A DNA stretch of 28,011 nucleotides from positions 1 to 28,011 of IMG/VR virus record IMGVR_UViG_3300047678_000711; one strand, written 5' to 3'. The DNA is from a virus. A model generated the notes under the pieces. That model searched no databases, was not told the origin of the DNA, and saw only the letters and a program-made list of their open reading frames with translations. Both the position numbers and the translations under genes were made by a program. Positions 1 through 8,360 of the stretch are shown here, piece by piece (within the stretch, counting starts at the first letter, position 1; every line of letters starts with the position of its first letter).

Positions 1-1
1 C

Positions 2-505
2 ACAACAGACACAAACAACAATAATGTCGCAATATCCGAAGGTTATGTTGTTTCAGGGCCAACTTCTCCTGGTGTATCACCTCTTATAATTGCAGGTGGA
101 ACAAAAGCTATCGTCCCACTTACAACTTCTAATGCTCAAGGTTCTCCTTGTCTGAAAATACATTACCCAGTTAATCCACTTGGTAATGCACTTTATGTTA
201 CTTATTGTGTAGTTAATAATAAAATGGCTGATGGGTATTATGATTACATAACAGGAGTTCCAAGTGCTTATTTTACTGCATTAAGAAATTGGATTAATAC
301 AGCGCCAAACGGAACTCAATACGCAAATAATGACGCATTTACTATTAGAGAAAGAATTTTATATTTTACTGATTATGGTAATTTAACTAACAAACCAGCC
401 AATTCTATATCTTTTCAAGTTAAATTTCAAGGTACATTTGGACCAACCATCAATAACAATAAACTAGTAACTGCAGTTCCAACAGCAGTAGTAAAAACAC
501 AATAA
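2..505 (+). CDS. Putative virion/tail protein, C-terminal part (5' truncated)
   Basis: The reading frame is open from the first bases of the window to the TAA at 503-505, so the gene begins upstream; the ATG at 224 is internal. The visible 167 residues are rich in Thr, Asn, Ser and Pro, with alternating hydrophobic residues typical of beta-rich phage appendage proteins. No catalytic motif or signal peptide is visible. It lies 17 nt upstream of another virion-like gene and ahead of a shared terminator, so the two are probably co-transcribed. A baseplate, tail-fibre or adhesin-associated role is inferred from composition and neighbours only. Confidence 0.6.
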   Translation, partial: TTDTNNNNVAISEGYVVSGPTSPGVSPLIIAGGTKAIVPLTTSNAQGSPCLKIHYPVNPLGNALYVTYCVVNNKMADGYYDYITGVPSAYFTALRNWINTAPNGTQYANNDAFTIRERILYFTDYGNLTNKPANSISFQVKFQGTFGPTINNNKLVTAVPTAVVKTQ

Positions 506-522
506 TAAAAAATAATTAAAAT

Positions 523-1614
523 ATGGCAACTCAAATTTATAAACCAGTAACAAGTACGATATCCACAAGACAGGAAACTTCTGCTCTTAAAGTTATTACT
601 GGAGGAAGCGGATTAACATATTCTCTTTGTGATAGAATTAGTCTGACAGAAAAAAACACAAATTATTTTGTGTCTTTTAACTTGCCTGTTTCATATTCTG
701 CATTGCCAAGCGGATCTACATTGGCACTAAGCAACCCAGAAATATTTCAAATAAATGTTGATAAAGTTGTTGTTGTACCAATACCAAGAGAATATTATAG
801 CGAAATTATTGATGGTCGTAGTATTACTTTTACAGTACCTCAAGTAGATGGTATGACCATGAGTTCTAAGACAATTGTTTCTAGTACTTATACAACACTT
901 CAGAAAAAACAAACAAATGCGTTTCTTGGTAATAACTTATCATTTTTGTTTTGTGATGAAATCAACAGGCCGTACACAGGAACGACAGGAGGAAATTCTC
1001 ATAGTGCAAATACTACATGGAACACGCCTTCTTATTCAAATAGACCAGCAGCAGTTCCTTATTCTATTTTAGTTCCAGCAACTGACGTAAACACAGATCA
1101 AAGGCCTTTTTCTGCACAAAATCAAGCCATTACTGTAACGCCAACATATCCAACAAACACAAATCAGGGCTATAATTATGATATTCCAGTTGGATTTGCT
1201 TGTTTAGATAAAGGATTTATGGTATTAACTCATCCTAAAATTGTAAATAATATTCCATGGAGTCAAGGTTTTGAAGAAATTACAAACGCTGCGAACTCAT
1301 TATCTGGAACAAGTAATATATATTTCAACACAAATTCAAGTATAAACTTTATAGATATTAATATAAATTATATTACTGCAGTAGTTTGTATTGCTTTGCC
1401 AGCAGAGTTTTTCTTCACAAACAATCCAAGTTGGGACCTAATTAAAAACGCACAAGAGTTCAACAACAATACAAACAATTACGATCCTCTGTATATAACA
1501 GAGATAGGTCTTTATAATCTTAAGAACGAATTGATTGCTATTGCCAAAACAAGTGAACCAGTTCTTAAAGGGTATACAGATATTATAAACTTTAGTTTAG
1601 AAATTGACGTTTAA
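523..1614 (+). CDS. Putative virion structural protein (tail/baseplate/fibre)
   Basis: This 363-aa protein has no recognisable enzymatic motif. It is rich in Asn, Thr, Ser, Ile and Tyr, with few charged residues in its first two thirds, as in beta-structured tail appendage or baseplate proteins. The C-terminal third (LYITEIGLYN, then a lysine-containing stretch near residues 325-350) reads like a small beta domain. The start ATG follows the A/T-rich leader aaaataattaaaat without a Shine-Dalgarno sequence. The gene ends the upstream structural operon, and the terminator at 1640-1667 lies 26 nt after the stop. The structural role rests on composition and position. Confidence 0.6.
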   Translation: MATQIYKPVTSTISTRQETSALKVITGGSGLTYSLCDRISLTEKNTNYFVSFNLPVSYSALPSGSTLALSNPEIFQINVDKVVVVPIPREYYSEIIDGRSITFTVPQVDGMTMSSKTIVSSTYTTLQKKQTNAFLGNNLSFLFCDEINRPYTGTTGGNSHSANTTWNTPSYSNRPAAVPYSILVPATDVNTDQRPFSAQNQAITVTPTYPTNTNQGYNYDIPVGFACLDKGFMVLTHPKIVNNIPWSQGFEEITNAANSLSGTSNIYFNTNSSINFIDININYITAVVCIALPAEFFFTNNPSWDLIKNAQEFNNNTNNYDPLYITEIGLYNLKNELIAIAKTSEPVLKGYTDIINFSLEIDV

Positions 1615-1639
1615 GCCTTGTTATCATAAATGTTTTATT

Positions 1640-1667
1640 GAAAGCCTTGATTTTTATCAAGGCTTTC
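1640..1667 (+). terminator. Rho-independent terminator after the tail genes
   Basis: A perfect 11-bp stem, GAAAGCCTTGA (1640-1650) with TCAAGGCTTTC (1657-1667), has a 6-nt T-rich loop and is followed by TTTATTATTAT. It closes the structural operon before the resolvase gene. Confidence 0.85.
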
Positions 1668-1689
1668 TTTATTATTATAAAAAAAACCT

Positions 1690-2301
1690 ATGATACTATC
1701 ACTTGACATTTCATCTTCTTGCGTTGGCTATTGCGTATTTAACAATGACGGAAAGCTATTAAAAATGAGCTGCGCAAAATTTAATAGCAAACAAAGCAAG
1801 TTTGAAAGATTACAAATTTTCATAGAAGAATTTAAGAGAGAAAAAATAACTGAAATGCCTATTGAAATGATCGCAATAGAAGAGCCTTTAAAAAAATTCA
1901 AAGGTAAATTTTCATCAGCCGAAACTATTGCGATATTAAACTATTTCAATGGCCTTGTTAGCGCCTATTTATATATGACTTTTGGAATTGAGCCTGTTTA
2001 TTACAATGTAAACAGCGCAAGATCAACAGTATTCCCAAAACAATCCAAAAAAGAAGTTGCAGAAGCATTGGATTCTGAAGAAGTTTCTGAAGAAGGAACT
2101 AAAGGAGAAGTTTCTATTAAGCATGAAATTTGGAAAAAAGTAATGAAGCTAGAACCTCAAATAAATTGGAGATACAGCACAAGAACTAGAAAATTAATGG
2201 ACGAAAACTATGATCAAGCCGACGCATACGTTATTGGCGCTTGCCATTTAATAATGTTAGGAAAGCAAATGGAAGAAATAAATAAGAATAAAAAATCTTA
2301 A
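1690..2301 (+). CDS. RuvC-like Holliday junction resolvase (RNase H fold)
   Basis: The 203-aa protein shows the RuvC/RNase H-like acidic residues. LSLDISSSCVGY near the N-terminus has Asp6 followed by the Ser- and Gly-containing strand turn. IAIEEP places Glu64/Glu65 on the next acidic strand, and the C-terminal helix DQADAYVIG has Asp175 and Asp178. These would bind two Mg2+ ions to cleave branched DNA, such as Holliday junctions and replication-packaging intermediates. Its length matches phage RuvC-type resolvases. A charged linker at residues 115-145 is unusual but solvent-like. It precedes the replication genes and ends 4 nt into the convergent homing endonuclease gene. No clear promoter was found in the 22-nt leader after the terminator, so read-through may express it. 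Confidence 0.75.
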   Translation: MILSLDISSSCVGYCVFNNDGKLLKMSCAKFNSKQSKFERLQIFIEEFKREKITEMPIEMIAIEEPLKKFKGKFSSAETIAILNYFNGLVSAYLYMTFGIEPVYYNVNSARSTVFPKQSKKEVAEALDSEEVSEEGTKGEVSIKHEIWKKVMKLEPQINWRYSTRTRKLMDENYDQADAYVIGACHLIMLGKQMEEINKNKKS

Positions 2302-2966
2302 CATTCCCACTTCCAAACAAAACCATTTGTTTGCTTGTATTTACCATTTAAGCAGTCATAAATACACGTTCTTTCTGAGCCAGTTTCCTCAACAGCTTCT
2401 TTAACACAATAAAATTTTTTTATTAAATTATTGTTTAAATCAAATTGTAAAATTGGTCTTGATTTTGAGCGACTCATTTTTTTTATAGTTTCTTTATCTC
2501 TGTTTTTGCCAAGCCAAAATTTTGAAGCGTTTTCTTTAACTTTTCTTCGTGTTTCTTCTGAATGTTTGTATCCTTTTGCAAATTGATTTCCAAGTAAAGA
2601 TTTTGCCATTTTATCTCTACATTCTTTTTTAAACATTGGATTATTTTTTTTCATAAATTCAGAAGACTGTCCTTTTCCGCCATCGTCTGTATTTTTTAGT
2701 TCAAATCCCCAGGTTCTAAATTGTGAAATCCAATATTTCTCCCAAAATTCCCATTCTGATTCTAATACAAAATCTAATTCCTCAATTTTAGGCTTTAACC
2801 CCTTTTTTTTAAGACTTTTTAGCCAAGTATTTTTTTTAGTATTAGAATTTCTGCTCTCACATAAATGCGCAGTCAATCTTTTTTTTAAATCTTGCCTAGT
2901 TTTACCTATGTATTTTACTTGCAATGTAATTGGTTCTACTAAGGCATATATCTTTACATAATTCAT
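2298..2966 (-). CDS. GIY-YIG homing endonuclease with NUMOD-type DNA-binding tail
   Basis: The N-terminal nuclease domain (about residues 4-95) has the two GIY-YIG strands as KIYALVE (5-11) and KYIGKT (18-23). Basic positions follow in TRQDLKKRLTAH (Arg24, Arg30, His34), with a likely catalytic Glu76 in FWEKYWI and Asn92 further on. Residues 105-170 contain repeated NUMOD3-like helices (KGYKHSEETRRKVKENASKF). The last 50 residues (FDLNNNLIKKF through NGFVWKW) look like an IENR1/NUMOD1 helix-turn-helix module. This is the architecture of free-standing phage homing endonucleases such as T4 Seg proteins. It lies on the opposite strand between resolvase and primase, overlaps the resolvase end by 4 nt, and has its own TATTTATA motif upstream. 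Confidence 0.9.
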   Translation of the reverse strand: MNYVKIYALVEPITLQVKYIGKTRQDLKKRLTAHLCESRNSNTKKNTWLKSLKKKGLKPKIEELDFVLESEWEFWEKYWISQFRTWGFELKNTDDGGKGQSSEFMKKNNPMFKKECRDKMAKSLLGNQFAKGYKHSEETRRKVKENASKFWLGKNRDKETIKKMSRSKSRPILQFDLNNNLIKKFYCVKEAVEETGSERTCIYDCLNGKYKQTNGFVWKWEC

Positions 2967-2982
2967 AAGTTGTTCATTTTCT

Positions 2983-3001
2983 TATAAATATGCAAAAAAA
3001 A
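2983..3001 (-). promoter_or_regulatory. TATTTATA-type putative phage promoter for the homing endonuclease
   Basis: On the minus strand, a run of eight T is followed by GCA and TATTTATA (box at 2983-2990), 16 nt before the ATG. The T-run, G/C and TATTTAT layout matches the motifs at 9032-9050, 16779-16797 and 22933-22951. The promoter role is inferred from recurrence and orientation. Confidence 0.55.
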
Positions 3002-3051
3002 CTTTTTACCGTCAGATTCATATGTAATTGGTGCCTGTCACCTAATAATGA

Positions 3052-3069
3052 TTGATAAGCAATTATCAA
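3052..3069. promoter_or_regulatory. Perfect inverted repeat with GCAA loop between divergent promoters
   Basis: TTGATAA (3052-3058), GCAA, then TTATCAA (3063-3069) form a perfect 7-bp inverted repeat with a GNRA-type loop. It is central in the 156-bp gap between the divergent homing endonuclease and primase genes, just upstream of the primase promoter. It could be an operator for a dimeric repressor or an RNA hairpin; nothing in the window decides between them. Confidence 0.4.
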
Positions 3070-3086
3070 CACAAGGTTAATTAAAA

Positions 3087-3118
3087 TTTCATTCTTCATT
3101 TTTTTTTGATTATATTTG
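3087..3118 (+). promoter_or_regulatory. Bacteroidota-type promoter of the primase operon
   Basis: TTTC (3087-3090), a 20-nt spacer and TATATTTG (3111-3118) match the Bacteroidota -33/-7 consensus TTTG and TAnnTTTG, with one mismatch in the -33 box. The ATG at 3123 lies only 4 nt past the -7 box, so the transcript would be leaderless or nearly so. Confidence 0.7.
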
Positions 3119-3122
3119 CACT

Positions 3123-4106
3123 ATGACTAGTCAAGGTGACAATTTGTTAATAATCAATGTTTTAGAAGGAATATTAGGCTCTCCAAAAAATTCTAAAAAT
3201 GCTGAAGCAAAAAATCAGTGGGAATTTAATTGTCCTAGTCCGAAGTGTAAGCACGACCACGACAAATTTAACCTCGCCTATAAGTCTAGTGACCATGTAT
3301 TTAAATGTTGGAAATGTAAATATAGCGGATTTATTTATAGACTAGTTTATGATCACGGTTCCTCAAGTGATTTATCAAGATTAAAGCTTATATTGCCTGA
3401 ATACAAAACAAACAATTTCAATGTATTCAAAAAGCCTGAGATAAATTATGATTTAATTACTTGCGATTTACCAGAAGGTTACATGCACCTAAATCAAGAG
3501 AGAAATTCTAAGCTATATAACATGGCTTATGAATATGTAACTAAAACTAGAAAAATATCAACCCAACAAATAGACAGATTTCAAATAGGTTATACTGAAA
3601 CGGGCCCAAGAAAATATAGAATTATTTTACCCTCATTAAATGCTGCAGGAAAGATAAATTATTTTGAGGCTAGATCTTACATGCTAAACCCGAAGTTGCC
3701 TTATTATAAGCCAGATTCCCCTAACGTTGAAGACATTATTTTCAATGAATTTTATATTAATTGGGATTTGCCTGTATATTTAGTGGAGGGAGTTTTTGAT
3801 TCTATGAGAATACCAAATTCAATTCCACTACTAGGAAAGGGAGTGTCTCCGTTGTTGTTGAAAAGATTGTTGGAAAATAATTGTAAAGTCATCTTGTGTT
3901 TGGATAGTGATGCATTTGCTGACAGCTTAAACTATTATAATCAATTAAATTCTTTGGGATTGGATGTATATTTTGTAGATTTGAAGGGAAGGAAAGACAT
4001 TTCAAAAACTTATGAAGATGATGGCAAAGAAGCTGTGGTTGATTTATTAAAAACAGCAACAAAAATTGATACTAGTTTCCAAATTAGAAAATTATTAAAT
4101 GAATAA
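3123..4106 (+). CDS. DNA primase (DnaG type: zinc-binding plus TOPRIM)
   Basis: The 327-aa protein synthesises RNA primers for replication. An N-terminal CHC2-like zinc ribbon has Cys37, Cys42, Cys62 and Cys65 (NCPSPKCKH and FKCWKCKYSG). The TOPRIM domain has the catalytic motif LVEGVFDSMR (Glu222, Asp226) and the metal-binding pair CLDSDAFAD (Asp261, Asp263). The region between (about 125-210) would be the RNA-polymerase core. It is shorter than bacterial DnaG and lacks an obvious helicase-binding C-terminal domain, as in phage primases of the T4 gp61 kind. It heads an operon with the SbcD-SbcC fusion. No replicative helicase or DNA polymerase is present in this window. Confidence 0.85.
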   Translation: MTSQGDNLLIINVLEGILGSPKNSKNAEAKNQWEFNCPSPKCKHDHDKFNLAYKSSDHVFKCWKCKYSGFIYRLVYDHGSSSDLSRLKLILPEYKTNNFNVFKKPEINYDLITCDLPEGYMHLNQERNSKLYNMAYEYVTKTRKISTQQIDRFQIGYTETGPRKYRIILPSLNAAGKINYFEARSYMLNPKLPYYKPDSPNVEDIIFNEFYINWDLPVYLVEGVFDSMRIPNSIPLLGKGVSPLLLKRLLENNCKVILCLDSDAFADSLNYYNQLNSLGLDVYFVDLKGRKDISKTYEDDGKEAVVDLLKTATKIDTSFQIRKLLNE

Positions 4107-4473
4107 ACACATGCCACACTCTAAACAAAAACAAGATATCAAAAAAAAATGGGATGAATTAGGTTTTCTTGAAGGGCTTAAAAATCTACACAAAGCGGAA
4201 AGTAAAAAACGCAATACAACATCTTTAGAGAGACAAGTTAATGATAGAATGATTTTCCAAGCTTTACCTATAGCTTTTATTGACAGAGATATAAAAGAGG
4301 GAGAAGCTATAGAAGACGAAATTTTATTCATAGGTCGAATTACTAAATTATTACACGACATACCATCAAGCGATAAGTATGGTGATATAATAAACAAGCA
4401 AGATTTATACGATATCAAAATGGTGGTATCAGAATGGTATGTAAAAATGTTACACAAAAATAGCGAATTATAA
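4099..4473 (+). CDS. Hypothetical protein between primase and SbcDC fusion
   Basis: This 124-aa soluble protein is not recognised. Its first third is Lys-rich and helical (KQKQDIKKKWDELGFLEGLK), and the remainder is predicted mixed helix without Cys. The start overlaps the primase end by 8 nt and the stop shares a TAATG junction with the next gene, so translation of the three genes is probably coupled. A second ATG at 4111 could be the true start. Its position between two DNA-metabolism genes suggests an accessory role in replication or recombination, but there is no motif evidence. Confidence 0.65.
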   Translation: MNKHMPHSKQKQDIKKKWDELGFLEGLKNLHKAESKKRNTTSLERQVNDRMIFQALPIAFIDRDIKEGEAIEDEILFIGRITKLLHDIPSSDKYGDIINKQDLYDIKMVVSEWYVKMLHKNSEL

Positions 4474-7400
4474 TGAAGATAGCACACATTGCGGATGTCC
4501 AAATACGATTTGGATCAAGACATCAAGAATATAGAATAGTTTTCGACAGGCTGTATGAGGACCTTATAAAAAATAAGCCAGACAGAATTGTTGTGGCAGG
4601 AGATTTAAATCATCACAAAATAAATATTTCTCCAGGCTCACTTATCTTAGCCTCAGAATTTCTTATTAAATTATCTAGAATAGCCCCTACAGACGTTATT
4701 TTAGGCAACCACGATATAAACCTTCAACAATTAGAACAAGGCGATTCTATCAGTCCTATATTTGAAATCATATCAATGATCAACACAAACCAACAAGATG
4801 CTTTTATTGTGGATAAAAACAATAAAGATTCTGTTGAATATAATAAAAAGGCTGTTTATTTTTATCCTGATTCAGGATTTTACAAAATAGATAAACATAC
4901 TGAATATGGCATTTTCTCAATTAAAGATGATGAGATATTATTCTTGGATAAAAAAGAACCAGGCGTAAAATATATTGCCTTATATCACGGAACTGTTTAT
5001 GGCGCTAGAGGCGATAATGGTTATGAACAAAAAGGTGATAATCTAATGAGATTAAGCACGTTCAAAAATTTTGATATTGGTATATTTGGAGACATCCATG
5101 AATACCAAACATTTAGAGACGACGAATCAATAGCTTATTGCGGATCTCTTATCCAACAGAACTATGGAGAGTCTCTTGAAAAAGGATATCTTATTTGGGA
5201 CACAAGTACAAACACACACCAAAGAAAATTCATTCCAAACGATTATGGGTTTGCAAAGGTTGTTATTTCTAGAGGAGAAAATGTGGACGACAGGTTAAGT
5301 CATATTAAATTCAGTCACAACAAAAAGAAAACAAAAGTTCACGTCATATTAGAAGAATATGAAGAAAACTTCTCACAAGAAAGAGAGAATCAAATTGTAA
5401 AAACAATTAAAGAAAAGCATGGCTGTGAGATTGTAAAGGTTGAGCATAGTTTTGTTACAAAAGATATTATAGTTGATGATGAAGCACAAGAGGATCCAAG
5501 AAAACAGAGTGAAGAATACATTAAAGAATTCATAAAGAATGGAACTTTTGATTGTGATGACGAAGATCTAATAAATATCCTCAAACTACATGCTCAAATA
5601 AATCAAGAGCTTGGAATAAAAGAGCATGAGACCAAAATGAATAAATCTTGGTCCATTGATAAAGTTGAAATAAGCAATATATTCTCTTTCCCAATAAAAA
5701 CAACTGTAATTGATTTTAACTCCTTATCAGGCATAACGGGTTTGTTTGGAGAGAACTATAATGGAAAATCAAATGTTATAAAAGCAATTGTATGGGGCCT
5801 TTATAAAGAAATTTTGGGTGGTGGTGATGCTAAATTCTTGGTAAATATTTATACAGATTCTAATCAGGGTTCTGTTAAAATATACTTGACCATTGATGAT
5901 AAGAAATATGTAATTTACAGAACTGTAAAAACTACTAAGCATAAAGATGGAAAGATCTCAAACTCCTATGGCATAAAATATCAATCATTGGAATTTGAAT
6001 ATGATGAAGAAGGCAATTTGGATAATGAAAAATGGGAGAATGAAAAGTCCGACGAAAAAACTGCAGAAAAGAAAGAGGTAGAAAGTCTTGTTGAAGGAGC
6101 TATTGGCGAATTTGATGATTTCACTAAAGTTACACTCCAGGTTCAAGGCGGTAAAGACGACTATATAAGTCAGAGCCAACAGCCAAAAAACTCTTTAATC
6201 AGTCGTTATTTAGGTCTAGAGGCATATAGTATGAGATATGAATATGCTAATGAATATTTTAAAGAAATAAAAAAGAAGCAAAAAGAAATAGGAGATAAGC
6301 TTAGTATAGAATTAAAAATAACTGAAATCCAAAAAGAAAAAGCGGATAAAGATATTATGATGAATAGGCTTAAAACAGAAAAGTCTGAAGTTGAAATAAA
6401 CAGAGATAAAACGGATGCTGAAATTTTAGAGCTTACAAAAAAACTAGAGAAAACAGACACAGTACAATACTCAGACAAATCTGTGGTTGAAGGCATGATT
6501 ACCACAGAAGAAGAGAATTTAATAAAATATATAAAAGCTATTGAAGTTTTAGAAAAATGGCTCTCAGAAAATTTTAAAAAAGAACTTCCGTTTAAAGAAG
6601 GTGAAACGTTGGAATCTGCAACTTCTGATCTTGAGAAGCAACAAGAACTTTTTAAATCAGAAAAAGAATCTTACCTAACAACAAATAATTGGTTAAAAGA
6701 AAATACAAAGAAAGAACTGCCTAACACAGAAGGCATTGATGATGCTATTTCTGCTATAAAAGAAGAAATCATCAACTTACAAAATCAACTGCCAGGGCTT
6801 AGAGGTAAATCTTGTCCTACATGTGGAAGTGTGCAGAAAAAAGCAGATCCAGATAAGGAAAAAGAGTGCTTGGACACAATTAAAACAAAGAACGAATTAA
6901 TAGTTCAAAAGCAGATTGTTTTAAATTCACATAAAGAAATATCTAAATTCAATACTGAATGCGATAATCAAAGTAATAAATTAAACAATTTAACTGAATC
7001 TTTAAAATTAAGAAAGGAGAAAATTTCTTCCCTAAAAGAGCGTGTTGATTTGTTTAATAATATGAAGGAGATCATAGAACATAATAAGAATGTTGAAGAT
7101 AAAACAGCTAGGCTTAATAATGGAAAAAACATTAAAATACAGACTGATAAAAAAATAGAGACGCTAAAAGATAATTTGTTAAAAATAAAATCAAACGAAG
7201 ATAAGAGTAAAAAGAATAAACTAACTCAAGAAAAAATAGATGAAGCCTCAGAGATTCTTAAGGCTTATAAATTTACTTTTGCTAATTTAGAAAAAAACAT
7301 AAATACTGTATATGGAGACATAAGAGTTTTTGAGAGCGATATTAAAACTTACTCCGAAAAATTAGAAACCATAAAGGAGGCAGAGAAAATGTTTAAAAAA

Positions 7401-7925
7401 TATTCTATATATCTCCAGGCCACTCACAGAGATGGTATACCTGCATTGATCATAAGAAAGAAATTGCCTATTATAAACAGCAAGATAAATTCAATATTAC
7501 AGCATATAGTTAATTTCAAGGTTGAACTTGACATATCTGCTAGTGGTGATGTTACTGAATCTTTTTATTATAGTAATGATAAAACTGATGCATTGCCATT
7601 GCAGTTCGCATCGGGGGCTCAGAAGTTCGTATCTTCCATAGCTATAAAAGATGCTCTACATTTCATTAGTGCCCTTACAAAACCATCTATGTGTATAATA
7701 GACGAAGGTTTTGGTACTTTAGATACAAGACTTTCAATGGAGATTGTAAATATTTTGCAATATTTAAAGAATAAGCATAAGAATATAATTGTAATAACCC
7801 ACAAAAACGAGATTAAGGATTTTGCTGATAATATCATAGAAGTTACAAAAGTAAGAACAGGTATATCACAACAAGTGTTGGATAGTAACCCAGAAGCAGG
7901 AACCACTAGAATCTCTATATCTTAA
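4473..7925 (+). CDS. Fused SbcD-SbcC (Mre11-Rad50; T4 gp47-gp46 equivalents) in one polypeptide
   Basis: This single 1150-aa frame joins a metallophosphoesterase nuclease to an SMC-like ATPase. Nuclease residues are HIADVQIR (Asp8), VAGDLNHH (Asp44), LGNHD (Asn79-Asp81), ALYHGT (His172) and GDIHE (Asp207-His209). The ATPase part starts near residue 390 with Walker A GENYNGKS (426-433). Long Lys/Glu coiled coils follow, with a zinc hook CPTC at 781-784, then a signature-like FASGAQKF at 1045-1052 and Walker B CIIDEG at 1074-1079. In T4 and bacteria these are two proteins that process DNA ends for recombination and recombination-dependent replication. The usual motif I His is Gln10 here. Translation starts at a TAATG overlap with the preceding gene. 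Confidence 0.92.
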   Translation: MKIAHIADVQIRFGSRHQEYRIVFDRLYEDLIKNKPDRIVVAGDLNHHKINISPGSLILASEFLIKLSRIAPTDVILGNHDINLQQLEQGDSISPIFEIISMINTNQQDAFIVDKNNKDSVEYNKKAVYFYPDSGFYKIDKHTEYGIFSIKDDEILFLDKKEPGVKYIALYHGTVYGARGDNGYEQKGDNLMRLSTFKNFDIGIFGDIHEYQTFRDDESIAYCGSLIQQNYGESLEKGYLIWDTSTNTHQRKFIPNDYGFAKVVISRGENVDDRLSHIKFSHNKKKTKVHVILEEYEENFSQERENQIVKTIKEKHGCEIVKVEHSFVTKDIIVDDEAQEDPRKQSEEYIKEFIKNGTFDCDDEDLINILKLHAQINQELGIKEHETKMNKSWSIDKVEISNIFSFPIKTTVIDFNSLSGITGLFGENYNGKSNVIKAIVWGLYKEILGGGDAKFLVNIYTDSNQGSVKIYLTIDDKKYVIYRTVKTTKHKDGKISNSYGIKYQSLEFEYDEEGNLDNEKWENEKSDEKTAEKKEVESLVEGAIGEFDDFTKVTLQVQGGKDDYISQSQQPKNSLISRYLGLEAYSMRYEYANEYFKEIKKKQKEIGDKLSIELKITEIQKEKADKDIMMNRLKTEKSEVEINRDKTDAEILELTKKLEKTDTVQYSDKSVVEGMITTEEENLIKYIKAIEVLEKWLSENFKKELPFKEGETLESATSDLEKQQELFKSEKESYLTTNNWLKENTKKELPNTEGIDDAISAIKEEIINLQNQLPGLRGKSCPTCGSVQKKADPDKEKECLDTIKTKNELIVQKQIVLNSHKEISKFNTECDNQSNKLNNLTESLKLRKEKISSLKERVDLFNNMKEIIEHNKNVEDKTARLNNGKNIKIQTDKKIETLKDNLLKIKSNEDKSKKNKLTQEKIDEASEILKAYKFTFANLEKNINTVYGDIRVFESDIKTYSEKLETIKEAEKMFKKYSIYLQATHRDGIPALIIRKKLPIINSKINSILQHIVNFKVELDISASGDVTESFYYSNDKTDALPLQFASGAQKFVSSIAIKDALHFISALTKPSMCIIDEGFGTLDTRLSMEIVNILQYLKNKHKNIIVITHKNEIKDFADNIIEVTKVRTGISQQVLDSNPEAGTTRISIS

Positions 7926-7927
7926 AC

Positions 7928-8356
7928 ATGGAAGAAAACGAAAATACAGAACAGAGTCCGACGGAATTTATAAAAAAAGCTGCACAGGAAAGAACTAACG
8001 CTAAAATTCAAAAAGAATTGTTAGAAAAACAACTCCGTGAACAACAGATTATTCAAGATAAGATTGATAGAAAATTAAGAGAGAAATTAGTTCAAGAGGA
8101 AAAAGAAAAAAAAGCAAAAACAATTACTGACTTCCTAAAAAAAGGGGGGAAAGTAAGATGGGAGATTTTAAATGTTGGGCATCTTAAAGGATTTGTAAAA
8201 AATAAGTTGGTATTCGAGATCAAAAAAGGAATGACAATTTATAATCTATATGTTAAAGATACTTCTCTTCTTAAAGAAGGAACCAAGACGGGTTATGTAT
8301 CATGTAATTCCGTTATTCAAAGAGTTAAAGATAAATCCGAAAAATTATTAAAATAA
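7928..8356 (+). CDS. Hypothetical coiled-coil protein at the end of the primase/SbcDC operon
   Basis: In this 142-aa protein, residues about 10-70 form a highly charged Glu/Lys/Gln helix consistent with a coiled coil. A small C-terminal domain (about 75-142, KVRWEILNVGHLKGFVKNKLVFEI) has alternating hydrophobics suggesting a beta barrel. No known family is recognised. It starts 2 nt after the SbcDC fusion stop, so it is certainly in that operon and may interact with DNA-end processing factors. It ends 4 nt before the convergent minus-strand gene; no terminator hairpin separates them. Confidence 0.65.
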   Translation: MEENENTEQSPTEFIKKAAQERTNAKIQKELLEKQLREQQIIQDKIDRKLREKLVQEEKEKKAKTITDFLKKGGKVRWEILNVGHLKGFVKNKLVFEIKKGMTIYNLYVKDTSLLKEGTKTGYVSCNSVIQRVKDKSEKLLK

Positions 8357-8360
8357 TTAA

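Noticed and set aside
727-1072. Short frames on both strands inside the 523-1614 gene
   Set aside because: They overlap a long coding frame with consistent composition and have no plausible leader.
3030-3042. GGTG-CCTGT-CACC hairpin near the primase promoter
   Set aside because: The stem is only 4 bp and has no T-run; it is too weak to call a terminator or regulatory structure.
4095-4502. A 135-codon minus-strand frame opposite the gene at 4099-4473
   Set aside because: It is antisense to a well-placed gene with coupled start and stop; its product is hydrophobic, low in charge and Ser/Cys/Leu-rich, as expected for the reverse of a Lys/Glu-rich gene.
6206-6505. Minus-strand frames inside the SbcDC coiled-coil region (also 5390-5584, 5985-6179 and 7619-7906)
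   Set aside because: Phe/Ser/Leu-rich translations are mirror images of Lys/Glu-rich coding sequence; there is no leader or promoter, and the plus-strand motifs are intact across all of them.
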